Source: Pseudotabrizicola algicola | GTDB taxonomy: Bacteria > Pseudomonadota > Alphaproteobacteria > Rhodobacterales > Rhodobacteraceae | DNA: 64,000 bases | Assembly (NCBI RefSeq): GCF_010915705.1 | Contig: NZ_JAAIKE010000007.1 | Coordinates: forward strand, 1 to 64,000 | Direction of reading: 5' to 3' | Shown: piece after piece, positions 1-8,741 of the stretch | Layout of the letters: each line of letters starts with the position of its first letter | Position numbering within the stretch: the stretch's first letter is position 1 | Notes under the pieces: generated by a model | Seen by the model: the letters and a program-made list of their open reading frames with translations, nothing else | The model's database searches: none | What the model was told of the DNA's origin: nothing | Program-made: the position numbers and the translations under genes

Positions 1-280
1 ACAAACCGTGAAGCTTTCACCAGGATCATCGGGCAAAAACCCTACCTGGCCGATATGCAAACAGTCAGACGCCGATGCGCCCAAACCGCCCACATATCCC
101 TTCATTCATCAAATTTTCAAAGAGCGTGAAGACAAAACAAACTCGAGGCGCTAATTCCTTAGCGTTACCCGAACCGCCGCATCTTCAGAATTTCCGAACT
201 TCGTTTCCGTCAACCGCTCTGCGTTTCCGCAACCTGCTGTCTTCGCTTCCGTCCGTCACCGTCGCTGTTTCGCTTCGGTG
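1..280 (-). ncRNA. Leader of a 16S-23S-5S rRNA operon that leaves the window on the left
   Basis: Read on the minus strand, this stretch has the features of an alphaproteobacterial pre-16S leader. A CTCTTTGAAAATT boxA-type element at about 113-126 is followed by GAAGGGATATGTGGGCGG, the usual Rhodobacteraceae leader text. The mature 16S gene is not in the window and should start beyond position 1. No protein-coding frame here looks real. The identification rests on remembered leader motifs and on the promoter just upstream, so the exact 5' end is approximate. Confidence 0.75.
113..126 (-). promoter_or_regulatory. boxA antitermination element of the rRNA leader
   Basis: The minus-strand text CGCTCTTTGAAAAT closely resembles the boxA sequence (TGCTCTTTAACA) that recruits Nus factors to rRNA transcripts. 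It lies about 160 nt downstream of the predicted rRNA promoter. Confidence 0.6.
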
Positions 281-286
281 AGGCGG

Positions 287-315
287 TATTTACGGACGGA
301 CGCAGGGAGCCGCAA
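287..315 (-). promoter_or_regulatory. rRNA operon promoter
   Basis: On the minus strand TTGCGG (315 to 310) is followed by a 17-nt spacer and TAAATA (292 to 287). Runs of A and T just upstream, around 316-360, could act as an UP element. A TTG-rich -35 with a TAAATA -10 fits Rhodobacter rrn promoters. Transcription would start near 280. Confidence 0.6.
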
Positions 316-475
316 GGGGAAAAACATCGGCCCGTCGCATTTTTTTCACATAGCCCGAAAAACACTCAAAATCTGGGGGTTGGCGCAATTTTTACCACAA
401 GAGATCCTGCACTGCGGCAACAATCTTGCGCCTGCAGCATCGCCCTCTTGCCCGGTGCGGGGCTTATCCACAGAC

Positions 476-1096
476 TCACCGTCCGGAGCCACGGAACAGG
501 GGCAGCCGCAGCGCCAGAACTGCCGCTACGGCAGCCGCATAAAGCAGCGGCTCGCTCGGCCAGCCCTTCACCAGAACCACGAAATGCGCCGCGCCCACCA
601 CCGCCGCCACATAGGCGAGCCGGTGCAGCCGTCGCCATGCCAGTGGCCCGAGTCGCCGGATCGCCGCATTGGTCGAGGTCAGCGCCAGCGGGATCATCGC
701 CAGCAGACCGATCATGCCAAGGATGATATAGGGCCGCTTGTAGAGATCGCGCAGGATCTCGTCGCCGCGCAGCCCCATGTCGAGCACGACCCAGGCCAGA
801 AAGTGCATCGCTATATAGAAGAAGGCCATCACGCCCAGCGCGCGGCGAAAGCGGATCAGGTTCAGGCCGATCAGGCGCAGCGGCGTGATGCACAAGGAGG
901 CGAGCAGGAACTGCAACCCCCAGAGGCCGAGCTTCAGTTCGATCGCCTTCACCGGATCGGCCCCGAGGCCGCCGGTGGCGGCGGCCCAGACCAGCCAGAC
1001 AAAGGGCAGCACCGCCGCCACCCAGACCAGCCCCGTCGGCACGCGGCGTGCCAGCGCATTCGCGCGCTCGGTCAGGGACGGGGCGGAAAGCTGCAT
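476..1096 (-). CDS. msrQ: Heme-binding membrane subunit MsrQ of the periplasmic methionine sulfoxide reductase system
   Basis: MsrQ is the integral-membrane b-type cytochrome that passes electrons to MsrP, which repairs oxidised methionine in periplasmic proteins. The 206-residue product has about six hydrophobic helices and conserved membrane histidines, for example in the FYIAMHFLAW and RRLHRLAYV segments, typical of the YedZ/ferric reductase-like family. An in-frame TTG lies at 1102. The ATG at 1096 is preferred because AAGGA sits nine bases upstream. It follows msrP directly, with coding ends nearly touching, so the two are cotranscribed and probably translationally coupled. Confidence 0.93.
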   Translation of the reverse strand: MQLSAPSLTERANALARRVPTGLVWVAAVLPFVWLVWAAATGGLGADPVKAIELKLGLWGLQFLLASLCITPLRLIGLNLIRFRRALGVMAFFYIAMHFLAWVVLDMGLRGDEILRDLYKRPYIILGMIGLLAMIPLALTSTNAAIRRLGPLAWRRLHRLAYVAAVVGAAHFVVLVKGWPSEPLLYAAAVAAVLALRLPLFRGSGR

Positions 1097-1098
1097 GG

Positions 1099-2001
1099 TC
1101 AATAGTCCTTGCTCAGGTCCATCCCGGCATAGAGGCTGGCCACCTCATCATAGCCGTTGAACATCAGCGTATCCTCGCGTCCGGCAAAGATGCCCGCGCC
1201 GACGCGCCGTTCGCTGGCCTGGCTCCAGCGGGGGTGGTCCACCGTCGGGTTCACATTGCTGTAAAAGCCGTATTCGCGCGGGTTCTGCATGTTCCATGTC
1301 GTCTGTGGCTGGGTGTCGGTCAGGCGGATGCTGACGATCGACTTGATCGACTTGAACCCGTATTTCCACGGCACCACCAGACGGATCGGCGCGCCGTTCT
1401 GGTTGGGCATCGGCTCGCCATACAGACCCGTCGCCAGAATGGTCAGCGGGTGCATCGCCTCGTCCAGCCGCAGCCCCTCGCGATAGGGCCAATCCAGACT
1501 GCGGGTCATCTGCCCGGGCATCTCCTCGGGGCGCACCAGCGTCTCGAAGGCCACATACTTCGCCCCCGGCTGCACGCCGACCTTCGCCAGCAGATGGCCA
1601 AGCTCGAACCCGATCCACGGAATCACCATCGACCAGGCCTCGACGCAGCGGAAGCGGTAGATGCGCTCCTCCAGCGGGGCGTCCTTGAGGATATCGGCCA
1701 GATCATAGGTGCCGGGCCGGTCCACCAGACCGCCGATCTGAACCGACCACGGGTCCGTCGTCAGCAGGCGGGCATTGCGGGCGGGGTCACCCTTGTCGAG
1801 CCCGAACTCGTAGAAATTGTTGTAGGTGGTGATTTCGGAAAAGGTGTTCGGCGTCGCATCGGTCGAATACCGGCTCTTTGCCGCCTCGATCTTCGCCGCA
1901 GCCGGCGTGGCGATCAGCCCCGCCGCCGCCCCCGCCATCACCTGCCGCCGGTTCAGCCATTGCGCCTTCGGCGTCACATCCGACCAGTTCAATCCCCGCA
2001 T
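1099..2001 (-). CDS. msrP: Protein-methionine-sulfoxide reductase catalytic subunit MsrP
   Basis: This is a periplasmic molybdopterin enzyme that reduces methionine-S- and R-oxide in envelope proteins. The 300-residue protein has a twin-arginine export signal ([20 protein letters not shown], about residues 17-36). The sulfite-oxidase-like core follows, with the molybdenum-ligand cysteine in YRFRCVEAW. The start at 2001 has GGGGAG eight bases upstream. A longer reading to 2073 adds 24 residues that would bury the Tat signal. msrQ follows immediately. The roughly 300 bases upstream, shared with the divergent fasciclin gene, should hold the promoter. Confidence 0.95.
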   Translation of the reverse strand: MRGLNWSDVTPKAQWLNRRQVMAGAAAGLIATPAAAKIEAAKSRYSTDATPNTFSEITTYNNFYEFGLDKGDPARNARLLTTDPWSVQIGGLVDRPGTYDLADILKDAPLEERIYRFRCVEAWSMVIPWIGFELGHLLAKVGVQPGAKYVAFETLVRPEEMPGQMTRSLDWPYREGLRLDEAMHPLTILATGLYGEPMPNQNGAPIRLVVPWKYGFKSIKSIVSIRLTDTQPQTTWNMQNPREYGFYSNVNPTVDHPRWSQASERRVGAGIFAGREDTLMFNGYDEVASLYAGMDLSKDY

Positions 2002-2296
2002 AGCCTGTCTCCCCTGTGGCCCCTCGCAACAACTTGGCCGCCTCTGCGGAAAAATCAAAGCAAAGCTGCTCACATTGGCGGGAAGGGCTGCAACACGGGC
2101 CGCGACGCGCGCCGGAACCGGTCACACAACCTCACCTTGCATCACAGGTTTTTGACTGGAAACCGCCCGCACCCGCGGCTTAGCGCGCCCGCACCGCAGG
2201 GCAAGCCCGCCTCACGCAGTCGTAGCCCTGATCCGATCGCCATTCCGGACCATATACGGCAGGCCAATCAAGGCGATGATCAAACGGGAGTGACCT
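2002..2296. other. Intergenic region between divergent msrP and fasciclin gene
   Basis: This stretch of 295 bases must contain two divergent promoters. I see no convincing gene, no strong -35/-10 pair and no hairpin terminator. The only clear signal is the GGGAG ribosome binding site before 2297. Confidence 0.5.
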
Positions 2297-2782
2297 ATGA
2301 TCCGCAGAACCTTTCTTGCCATGACGACCGCCCTTGCCTTCGCAGCACCGTCCTTCGCCGACAGCCACGGCCCCAAGGACATCGTCGACACCGCTGTCGG
2401 CGCAGGCACCTTCAACACGCTGGTGGCCGCCGTGACCGCCGCCGGTCTGGTCGACACGCTGAAGGGCGAAGGCCCCTTCACCGTCTTCGCGCCGACCGAT
2501 GAGGCCTTCGCCGCCCTGCCCGCAGGCACCGTCGACTCGCTCCTGCTGCCCGAGAACCTCGAGCAGCTGACCGCGATCCTCACCTACCACGTCGTGCCGG
2601 GCAAGGTCATGTCGACCGATCTCTCCGAGGGCCTGACCGCCGCCACCGTCAACGGGGCCGAGGTCACCATCACCCTCGAGGGCGGCGCCAAGGTCAACGG
2701 CGCCAACATCACCACCGCCGACATCGAAGCCTCCAACGGCGTGATCCACGTGATCGACGCCGTCATCATGCCGCCGATGTAA
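2297..2782 (+). CDS. Secreted fasciclin (FAS1) domain protein
   Basis: The 161-residue product has an N-terminal signal peptide (cleavage probably after SFADS, about residue 22) and then a single FAS1 domain filling the rest. The two FAS1 hallmarks are visible: [14 protein letters not shown] near the start and [10 protein letters not shown] in the middle, ending with [17 protein letters not shown]1 proteins act in adhesion or cell-surface interactions; in bacteria they are usually periplasmic or secreted and the ligand is unknown. GGGAG lies about seven bases before the ATG. It stands alone on the plus strand. Confidence 0.9.
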   Translation: MIRRTFLAMTTALAFAAPSFADSHGPKDIVDTAVGAGTFNTLVAAVTAAGLVDTLKGEGPFTVFAPTDEAFAALPAGTVDSLLLPENLEQLTAILTYHVVPGKVMSTDLSEGLTAATVNGAEVTITLEGGAKVNGANITTADIEASNGVIHVIDAVIMPPM

Positions 2783-2880
2783 TCACGGCCATCCGGCCGA
2801 CGGGGGGCGCCGCGCGCGCCCCCCACATCCGCTTAACCAAAGCGCTCCATGCTCACAGGCCCGTCCGCGAAAGGGCCAGC

Positions 2881-3708
2881 ATGACACCGACGCTCCACAC
2901 CCTGAACCTGAACCAGATCGACACCGAGGCCCTGCCGCGCGACCGCACCGCGCTCGACCCGCAGGAGCTCGATCAACTCGCCCGCTCCATCGCGCTCAGC
3001 GGCCTGCGCCAGCCGATAGAGGTCTGGATGCTGCAAGCCCCGCGCCCGCCCTTCCTCTACGGCCTGATCTCCGGCTACCGCCGCACCGCCGCCCTGCGCC
3101 GCCTTGGCCTCACAGAGGTGCAAGCCTTCCTGCGCACGCCCGAAACGCTCGCACAGGCGATGGCCGAGATGGTGGGCGAAAATGAAATCCGCAGCCAGAT
3201 CACCCCGTGGGAAAAGGCCCGCCTCGTCCTCGCCACCGTCGACGAAGGCCACTTCCCCACCCCCGACGCCGCGATCCGGGGCCTGTTCCCGCATCTCTCG
3301 CGCCAGAGCCACCACCGCATGCGCGGCCATGCCGAGGTGGTCGAGGCACTGGGGGATATCCTGTCACAGCCCGAAACCCTCTCCAGCCGCAGGCTCGACC
3401 GCCTCGCCACCGCCCTGCGGTCCGGCTGGGAAAACCTGCTGCGCGCCGCCCTCGCCCCGCTGAAATCGCCCGGCATGGAAACCCAATGGCAGGCGATGCT
3501 GCCCATCCTGACCGAAAGCACCACCTCCAAGTCCACAGGCGACTCCCCCCGCCCCCGCCGCCTCCTGCACCTGAAAAAAGGCCTGACCATCCGCCGAGAA
3601 CTCACCCAACACGGCTACGCCCTGCGGTTTTCGGGGCCAGAGGCAAGGCGGGGCGGCATGATGGATGACGTGATGGATTATGTGGAGCGGTGGTTTGGGA
3701 GTGAGTGA
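2881..3708 (+). CDS. Orphan ParB N-terminal domain protein
   Basis: The first 130 residues match the ParB/Srx nuclease-like fold. A LDPQELDQLARSI segment is followed by the box GYRRTAALRRLG (ParB box II-like) and GENEIRSQITPWEKARLV (box III-like), which form the CTP-binding pocket in ParB proteins. A helical region with a possible helix-turn-helix follows (about 130-165). The C-terminal 100 residues, with a Pro/Arg stretch, are unlike chromosomal ParB. No parA or parS is nearby, so this is not the chromosome segregation ParB. It may be a plasmid-derived or regulatory ParB-like DNA-binding protein; its role is unknown. Confidence 0.75.
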   Translation: MTPTLHTLNLNQIDTEALPRDRTALDPQELDQLARSIALSGLRQPIEVWMLQAPRPPFLYGLISGYRRTAALRRLGLTEVQAFLRTPETLAQAMAEMVGENEIRSQITPWEKARLVLATVDEGHFPTPDAAIRGLFPHLSRQSHHRMRGHAEVVEALGDILSQPETLSSRRLDRLATALRSGWENLLRAALAPLKSPGMETQWQAMLPILTESTTSKSTGDSPRPRRLLHLKKGLTIRRELTQHGYALRFSGPEARRGGMMDDVMDYVERWFGSE

Positions 3709-3771
3709 GGGGGGCTTCCACGAAAGCTAAGCCTCTCGCCCCCAATGATTGCCAAATTGCGCCTCGCCCGC

Positions 3772-4077
3772 TCAAACCCGCTCCACACCCCCTGCCCAAG
3801 CCCGCCGCGCCACCGCCAACTCCCAGCCCTTCTGCAAATTCATCCAGAATTCAGCACTGGTGCCCAGCGCGGCGGCAAGCCGCAAGGCGGTGTCGCCTGT
3901 AACGCTGCGCCGTCCGGCCACGATTTCGCTGATCCGGTTGGCAGGGACGCCCACGCGCCGTGCCAGTTCGGCGGCGCTCAGGCCCATCGGGGCCAGAAAT
4001 TCCTCACCCAGCACTTCCCCCGGATGCACGGGGTCCAGCGTCTGCGCGTCAGTGATAGTCGCAGATTTCAACGTCAT
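3772..4077 (-). CDS. higA: HigA-type antitoxin (XRE family)
   Basis: A 101-residue helix-turn-helix protein. DPVHPGEVLGEEFLAP opens the HigA family motif, the HTH spans about residues 27-65 (LSAAELARRVGVPANRISEIVAGRR), and it ends with AEFWMNLQKGWELAVAR, the signature HigA tail. It should neutralise the HigB toxin and repress the operon. I chose the start at 4077, which overlaps the end of higB by 29 bases. The frame is open to 4203 but the extra residues match nothing. Toxin-first order is typical of higBA. Confidence 0.93.
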   Translation of the reverse strand: MTLKSATITDAQTLDPVHPGEVLGEEFLAPMGLSAAELARRVGVPANRISEIVAGRRSVTGDTALRLAAALGTSAEFWMNLQKGWELAVARRAWAGGVERV

Positions 4078-4327
4078 GTGCGTCGTTCCCTTCCCATCTG
4101 AAACACAGCCGCCACTGGTCATTGATGCGGATAGACCATTGCCCGGCGCGGTCGCCTGACAGCGCCTCCAGCCGATTGCCCGGCGGCATCCGCAAATCCT
4201 CAACCGTCACTGCTGCGTGCAGCATCGCCAATTTGCGCAGTGCCGCCCGTTCCACCGCCTGAAACGCCGGCACCCGTTCCAGCCGGAACAGCTTTTCGGT
4301 GCGCTTGTCGGCGAAGCTAGCAATCAT
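4049..4327 (-). CDS. higB: HigB/RelE-type mRNA interferase toxin
   Basis: The 92-residue product opens with MIASFADKRTEKLFR and contains NRLEALSGDRAGQWSIRINDQWRLCFRW, the HigB/RelE core with the basic and aromatic residues that bind ribosome and mRNA. Proteins of this family cut mRNA in the ribosomal A site. It precedes and overlaps higA. No Shine-Dalgarno lies at the usual distance from the ATG at 4327: GGAGG is 22 bases away. A TTGAAA-17-TACGTA promoter ends six bases before the ATG, so the message may be leaderless. Confidence 0.93.
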   Translation of the reverse strand: MIASFADKRTEKLFRLERVPAFQAVERAALRKLAMLHAAVTVEDLRMPPGNRLEALSGDRAGQWSIRINDQWRLCFRWEGNDAHDVEICDYH

Positions 4328-4333
4328 ACGCGT

Positions 4334-4362
4334 TACGTATCATGTATTGCCTCCATTTTCAA
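4334..4362 (-). promoter_or_regulatory. Predicted higBA promoter
   Basis: On the minus strand TTGAAA (4362 to 4357), 17 bases, then TACGTA (4339 to 4334) precede the higB ATG by only six bases. The palindrome TACGTA and the surrounding ATACATGATACGTAACGCGTAT are candidate HigA operator sequence. Prediction from sequence only. Confidence 0.4.
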
Positions 4363-4437
4363 GCTGTCTCAGGGGGGGCTGGCAGAAAGATACCCCCCAA
4401 ACCTTAACAACACCCTAATCCCACACCCCTAACCCAT

Positions 4438-4479
4438 TGAAAACAAATAAACCCTCCCCCTGTAACACAGGGGGAGGGT
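4438..4479 (-). terminator. Rho-independent terminator of clpB
   Basis: A perfect 13-bp stem (4451-4463 with 4467-4479) with a three-base loop. On the minus strand it is followed by TTTATTTGTTTTC, giving a U-rich tail just after the clpB stop. Confidence 0.8.
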
Positions 4480-4508
4480 GCGGGCAGGGGTGAGTCCCCG
4501 GCCAAGGG

Positions 4509-7121
4509 TCAGTGGATCACGGCCTCCACCGGACGGGCCCGGCGCGAGGCCGAGACGCGGTCGCCGATGATCAGCCCCTCCGGCCCCGCCCCGACCACCA
4601 CGGTGGACCCGTCCAGCACGTCGCCCGACAGGATCATCTCGGCCAGCGGGTCCTGCAGGTGCCGCTGGATGACCCGCTTCAGCGGCCGCGCCCCGAAGAC
4701 CGGGTCATACCCTTCCTCCGCCAGCCAGGCCCGCGCGGCATCGTCCAGCTCCAGCGTGATCTTCCGCGAGGCCAGCCGCTTCTCCAGCCGCTTCATCTGG
4801 ATCAGCACGATCCCCGCCATATCGGCGCGGTTCAGCCGGTCGAAGATCACCTGCTCGTCCAGCCGGTTCAGGAACTCCGGCCGGAAGTGCTGGCGGACCG
4901 CCTCCATCACCTCGGCGCGAGCGCCCCCCTGATCCGCCCCTTCCGGCAGCTCCGACAAGGCCCGCGCCCCGAGGTTCGAGGTGAGGATGATGAGCGTCTG
5001 CTTGAAGTCCACCGTCCGCCCCTGCCCGTCCGTCAGCACCCCGTCATCCAGCACCTGCAAGAGCACGTTGAAGACGTCCGGATGCGCCTTTTCCACCTCG
5101 TCGAACAGCACGACCTGATAGGGCCGGCGCCGCACCGCTTCGGTCAGCACGCCGCCCTCGTCATAACCGACATAGCCCGGAGGCGCGCCGATCAGCCGGG
5201 CGACCGAGTGTTTCTCCATGAACTCCGACATGTCGATGCGGACCATCGCCGAGTCATCGTCGAACAGATACTCCGCCACCGCCTTGGTCAGCTCGGTTTT
5301 CCCCACGCCCGTGGGCCCGAGGAAGAGGAAGGACCCGAGCGGGCGGTTCTCGTCGTTCAACCCCGCCCGCGCCCGGCGCACGGCATTGGCCACGGCAACC
5401 AGTGCCGCCTGCTGGCCCACCACCCGCTTGCCAAGCTCTTCCTCCATCCGCAGCAGCTTCTCGCGCTCGCCTTCCAGCATCTTCGTGGTCGGAATGCCCG
5501 TCCAGCGCTCCACCACCTCGGCAATCTGCTCGGGGCGGACCGCTTCGGACACCAGGGCATCCCCTTCGCGCGCTTCGGCCTCGGCCAGCGATTTCTCCAA
5601 CCCCGGAATACGCCCGTACTGCAGCTCACCGGCCTTGCCGAAGTCACCGTCCCGCTTGGCCTGCTCAAGCTCGGCCCTCGCGCGGTCAAGATGCTCCTTC
5701 AGGTCGCGCGCCGCCTCGAGCGAATCCCGCTCGGCCTGCCATTTGGCAGACATCGAGTCAGACTGCTCTTTCAGGTCGGCCAACTCCTTTTCGAGTTTTT
5801 CCAGACGATCCCGGCTGGCGGCATCATCCTCTTTCTTCAGGGCCTCGGATTCGATCTGCAGCTGCAGGATCTGGCGGTCCAGTTGATCCAGTTCTTCCGG
5901 CTTGCTGTCCACCTCCATCCGCAACCGGCTGGCGGCCTCATCCACAAGGTCGATGGCCTTGTCGGGCAGGAAACGGTCGGTGATGTAGCGATGAGACAGC
6001 GTTGCCGCCGCCACCAGGGCCGAGTCGGAAATCCGCACCCCGTGGTGCAGTTCATACTTTTCCTTGATCCCGCGCAGGATGCTGATCGTATCCTCGACCG
6101 TGGGCTCGTTCACCATCACCGGCTGGAAACGGCGGGCGAGGGCCGCATCCTTTTCCACATACTTGCGGTATTCATCAAGCGTGGTCGCACCAACGCAATG
6201 CAACTCGCCCCGCGCCAAGGCAGGCTTGATCAGGTTCGCGGCATCCATTGCACCGTCAGATTTCCCGGCACCAACAAGCGTGTGCATCTCGTCGATGAAC
6301 AGGATGATCTCGCCCTCGGCGGCAGTGACCTCGTTCAGCACAGCCTTCAGGCGTTCCTCGAACTCACCCCGATACTTCGCGCCCGCAATCAGCGCGCCCA
6401 TGTCGAGCGCCATCAGCTTCTTGTTGCGCAGGGATTCAGGCACATCGCCGTTCACGATGCGCAGGGCCAGCCCTTCGGCGATGGCGGTTTTCCCGACGCC
6501 GGGTTCGCCGATCAGAACGGGATTGTTCTTGGTGCGGCGGCTCAACACCTGCATGGCGCGGCGGATTTCCTCATCGCGTCCGATGATGGGGTCGATCTTC
6601 CCCTCGGACGCGGCTTCGGTCAGGTCGCGGGCATATTTCTTGAGGGCATCATAGCCCTGCTCGGCACTGGCCGTATCGGCAGTGCGGCCTTTGCGGATGT
6701 CATTGATCGCGGCGTTAAGCTTTTGTGGCGTGACAGCGCCCGCATCAAGACAGGTTTTCGCAGCCCCCGGCACCAAGGCAAGTGCCATCAGGATGCGTTC
6801 CACGGGAACGAAACTGTCACCCGCCTTCTTGGCCAGTTTCTCGGACTCGTCGAGCACCTTGACAAGCGAAGCATCGGTAAACGGCTGCGCATCGCCCGAG
6901 ACGCGCGGCATCTTTTTCAGCGCAGCCTCGACGGCATCACTCACCCGAGCGGGCTCTCCACCCGAGCGGCGGATCAGATTGGCGGCCATCCCCTGCTCAT
7001 CATCCATGATGGCCTTGAGCAGATGCTCGGCCGTCAGGCGCTGATGGTTTTCCCGCATGGCAATGGTTTGCGCGGCTTGAAGGAACCCGCGCGAGCGTTC
7101 CGTGAACTTTTCCAGGTTCAT
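4509..7121 (-). CDS. clpB: ATP-dependent protein disaggregase ClpB
   Basis: ClpB is a hexameric AAA+ chaperone that, with DnaK, extracts proteins from aggregates after heat or oxidative stress. The 870-residue product is full length: an N-terminal Clp repeat domain (1-150), AAA module 1 with GEPGVGKT (about 205) and LFIDEMHT, the coiled-coil middle domain (about 410-530) that distinguishes ClpB from ClpA/ClpC, and AAA module 2 with GPTGVGKTE (about 610) and [20 protein letters not shown] precedes the ATG. A heat-shock-type promoter lies about 75 bases upstream and a strong hairpin terminator follows. Confidence 0.98.
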   Translation of the reverse strand: MNLEKFTERSRGFLQAAQTIAMRENHQRLTAEHLLKAIMDDEQGMAANLIRRSGGEPARVSDAVEAALKKMPRVSGDAQPFTDASLVKVLDESEKLAKKAGDSFVPVERILMALALVPGAAKTCLDAGAVTPQKLNAAINDIRKGRTADTASAEQGYDALKKYARDLTEAASEGKIDPIIGRDEEIRRAMQVLSRRTKNNPVLIGEPGVGKTAIAEGLALRIVNGDVPESLRNKKLMALDMGALIAGAKYRGEFEERLKAVLNEVTAAEGEIILFIDEMHTLVGAGKSDGAMDAANLIKPALARGELHCVGATTLDEYRKYVEKDAALARRFQPVMVNEPTVEDTISILRGIKEKYELHHGVRISDSALVAAATLSHRYITDRFLPDKAIDLVDEAASRLRMEVDSKPEELDQLDRQILQLQIESEALKKEDDAASRDRLEKLEKELADLKEQSDSMSAKWQAERDSLEAARDLKEHLDRARAELEQAKRDGDFGKAGELQYGRIPGLEKSLAEAEAREGDALVSEAVRPEQIAEVVERWTGIPTTKMLEGEREKLLRMEEELGKRVVGQQAALVAVANAVRRARAGLNDENRPLGSFLFLGPTGVGKTELTKAVAEYLFDDDSAMVRIDMSEFMEKHSVARLIGAPPGYVGYDEGGVLTEAVRRRPYQVVLFDEVEKAHPDVFNVLLQVLDDGVLTDGQGRTVDFKQTLIILTSNLGARALSELPEGADQGGARAEVMEAVRQHFRPEFLNRLDEQVIFDRLNRADMAGIVLIQMKRLEKRLASRKITLELDDAARAWLAEEGYDPVFGARPLKRVIQRHLQDPLAEMILSGDVLDGSTVVVGAGPEGLIIGDRVSASRRARPVEAVIH

Positions 7122-7193
7122 CGGTCATTCTCCTATGTTAGCACCGCTTGCCCGCGCCCGACATCGGCACACGGAACCTCGGCCTCATCAGAA

Positions 7194-7222
7194 AGATGGG
7201 ATGTCACAGAGCTTGATGCAAG
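7194..7222 (-). promoter_or_regulatory. RpoH (sigma-32) type heat-shock promoter of clpB
   Basis: On the minus strand CTTGCA (7222 to 7217), 16 bases, then CCCATCT (7200 to 7194) matches the CTTGAA/CCCCATNT pattern of sigma-32 promoters. It lies at the expected distance upstream of clpB, a classic heat-shock gene. Confidence 0.6.
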
Positions 7223-7491
7223 ATTGCCACAAGGGACGCGTGCAGATTCCCTTTGGCGCGGGCAGGGAGCGACGGACACGAGTCAACCACAAAGCGAGCA
7301 ACCTTGCCCAAAGGCAGACCGCGCCGGAACGAATCCGCCGAAAACCGGCCCGGCAATCGGCGGGATCGGGCTTGGCCTTGGCCAGACAGGACGCCACGGG
7401 TTGCGGCGCTGCGTCGCAACCCCGACAGTCAGCCGAAAGAACGGGCAGGCGGGAGAGCAGCCGGATTGCCCACGCCGAGAAAGGGCCTGTC
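7223..7491. other. Intergenic stretch between clpB promoter and small unknown gene
   Basis: With the clpB promoter and leader this makes a 370-base gap. A frame stays open through it on the plus strand (from 7102) but its residues are Arg/Gln-rich and unlike a protein. No RNA gene or hairpin terminator is evident. The promoter of the gene at 7492 should be here but I cannot place it. Confidence 0.4.
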
Positions 7492-7911
7492 ATGTATGAC
7501 CTGTTGCAACCCCTGATCCACAAGGCCGCCGTGCATGAAATAGCGGTAAATGTCGCGCGCACCGGACTTTCGATCGGCAGCGAAGCGGAACTTCATCAGC
7601 TTCCCAATGGGCGGATAGGCGTGTTTGCACGGCTCAGCCGCAAGTTTCTGGGGGTGTTTCCGCGGCAGGTGACTGTGCTTGTCGGCATGCTCGGGCCGCA
7701 GGCAACGGCCCTGATTGCCCCGGCGGTCGAGCGCAATGAATTGCTGCGGGTGCGCATCGTCGGGCTGACGCCAGAGCATCTGAGCGCCCCCGGATATGGC
7801 CCCGAGGTGCATGTCTCGGTCTGGGGCGATCCGCGTCATGTGTCGGTCTGGGCGCAAGATGGCACCGTGACCACCCCGCCGCCCCTCAAGTCGGAAGCGC
7901 CGGAAAGCTAA
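7492..7911 (+). CDS. Conserved hypothetical protein
   Basis: A 139-residue soluble protein that I do not recognise. The frame is open further upstream, but this ATG is preceded by AAAGGG seven bases away and the codon pattern becomes protein-like only here. The central part (GRIGVFARLSRKFLGVFPRQVTVLVGML, written here as two neighbouring segments in about residues 44-72) looks like a compact beta-rich domain. The C-terminal 20 residues are Pro/Ser/Glu-rich and probably disordered. No signal peptide or membrane helix. Its stop TAA overlaps the stop of the convergent propeller gene (7908). Confidence 0.6.
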   Translation: MYDLLQPLIHKAAVHEIAVNVARTGLSIGSEAELHQLPNGRIGVFARLSRKFLGVFPRQVTVLVGMLGPQATALIAPAVERNELLRVRIVGLTPEHLSAPGYGPEVHVSVWGDPRHVSVWAQDGTVTTPPPLKSEAPES

Positions 7912-8741
7912 CCCGGCAGGGCATAGCGCACATAGGCAAAGGCGCTGCCGTCAGGGGCCCAGTTCGGCACATTCATCGTGCCTTGGCCGCCGTTCATCTC
8001 GATCAACCGCTGCCGATTGCCGCCATCCGGGTCCATCCGGCAGATGGCAACCGGCAGATCGGCAGGGTGGCCCAGCGTGCCGGGCGGATAGGCGAGGTAG
8101 ATGACATGCTGCCCGCAAGGCGAGGGGTGCGGAAACCAGTTTACGAAATTATCGGCAAACAGTTTGCGCTGATCGGTGCCATCTGATGCCATCACCCAGA
8201 TCTGGGCATGTCCGTCGCGGTCACAGTTGTAATAGATGGCATGGCCATCAGGGCTGTAATCGGGGCCATCGCAATGCCCCTCGCCATTGGTCAGCCGCCG
8301 CTCGGTCCCGCCATCAACCGGCAAGGTGTAAACATCAATCACGCGCGAGCCGCCCCGCGCCGCGACATAGGCCAGCGTGCGGCCATCGGGCGACCAGCCA
8401 TGCCACCAACTGGGCGCTTCGGGCGAAACGCGCTGCGGCATGCCCCCGCCCGCTGGCACCAGATAGATCTCGGACCCTGCGCCGCGATGATGGCTTGAGA
8501 TCACCCACGTCTTGCCATCAGGTGAAATGCCGTGATCGTTGTTCAGCCGCCCGACGCCCTCCAGATCGACCGCCTGCAAGGCGGGCGCGTCAAGCGGAAC
8601 GCGAAACAACCTGCCTTCACCATTGACCAGCAGATAACTGCCGCAGGGTGACCAGTTCGGCGCCTCGATATGGCAGTCGGTCTGCAAGACCACACGGGCC
8701 TGTCCCCGCGCCATGTCCCATATTTCCAGCGAGGATCTCAT
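7908..8741 (-). CDS. TolB-like beta-propeller protein
   Basis: The 277-residue product consists of about six PD40/WD40-like blades, each marked by a xxWSPDGxx-type strand: PNWSPCGSYLLV, GISPDGKTWVIS, WSPDGRTLAYVA, YSPDGHAIYYN, PHPSPCGQHVIYL and NWAPDGSAFAYVR. There is no signal peptide, so it differs from periplasmic TolB and is probably cytoplasmic. The catalytic half of prolyl oligopeptidases is absent. It overlaps the preceding gene by four bases (ATGA), and so belongs to the ROK-CutC-unknown-propeller cluster, which points to carbohydrate or glycoconjugate metabolism. The precise role is unknown. Confidence 0.8.
   Translation of the reverse strand: MRSSLEIWDMARGQARVVLQTDCHIEAPNWSPCGSYLLVNGEGRLFRVPLDAPALQAVDLEGVGRLNNDHGISPDGKTWVISSHHRGAGSEIYLVPAGGGMPQRVSPEAPSWWHGWSPDGRTLAYVAARGGSRVIDVYTLPVDGGTERRLTNGEGHCDGPDYSPDGHAIYYNCDRDGHAQIWVMASDGTDQRKLFADNFVNWFPHPSPCGQHVIYLAYPPGTLGHPADLPVAICRMDPDGGNRQRLIEMNGGQGTMNVPNWAPDGSAFAYVRYALPG

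Noticed and set aside
75-281. 68-codon plus-strand frame at the left edge
   Set aside because: It lies in the rRNA leader read backwards; no ribosome site, and residues do not resemble a protein.
3772-4327. higBA as part of a larger defence island
   Set aside because: Flanked by clpB and a lone ParB-like gene; no nuclease, helicase, methylase or integrase nearby.
4512-7499. 995-codon plus-strand frame opposite clpB
   Set aside because: Mirror of clpB; His/Arg/Gln-rich composition typical of an antisense frame in high-GC DNA.
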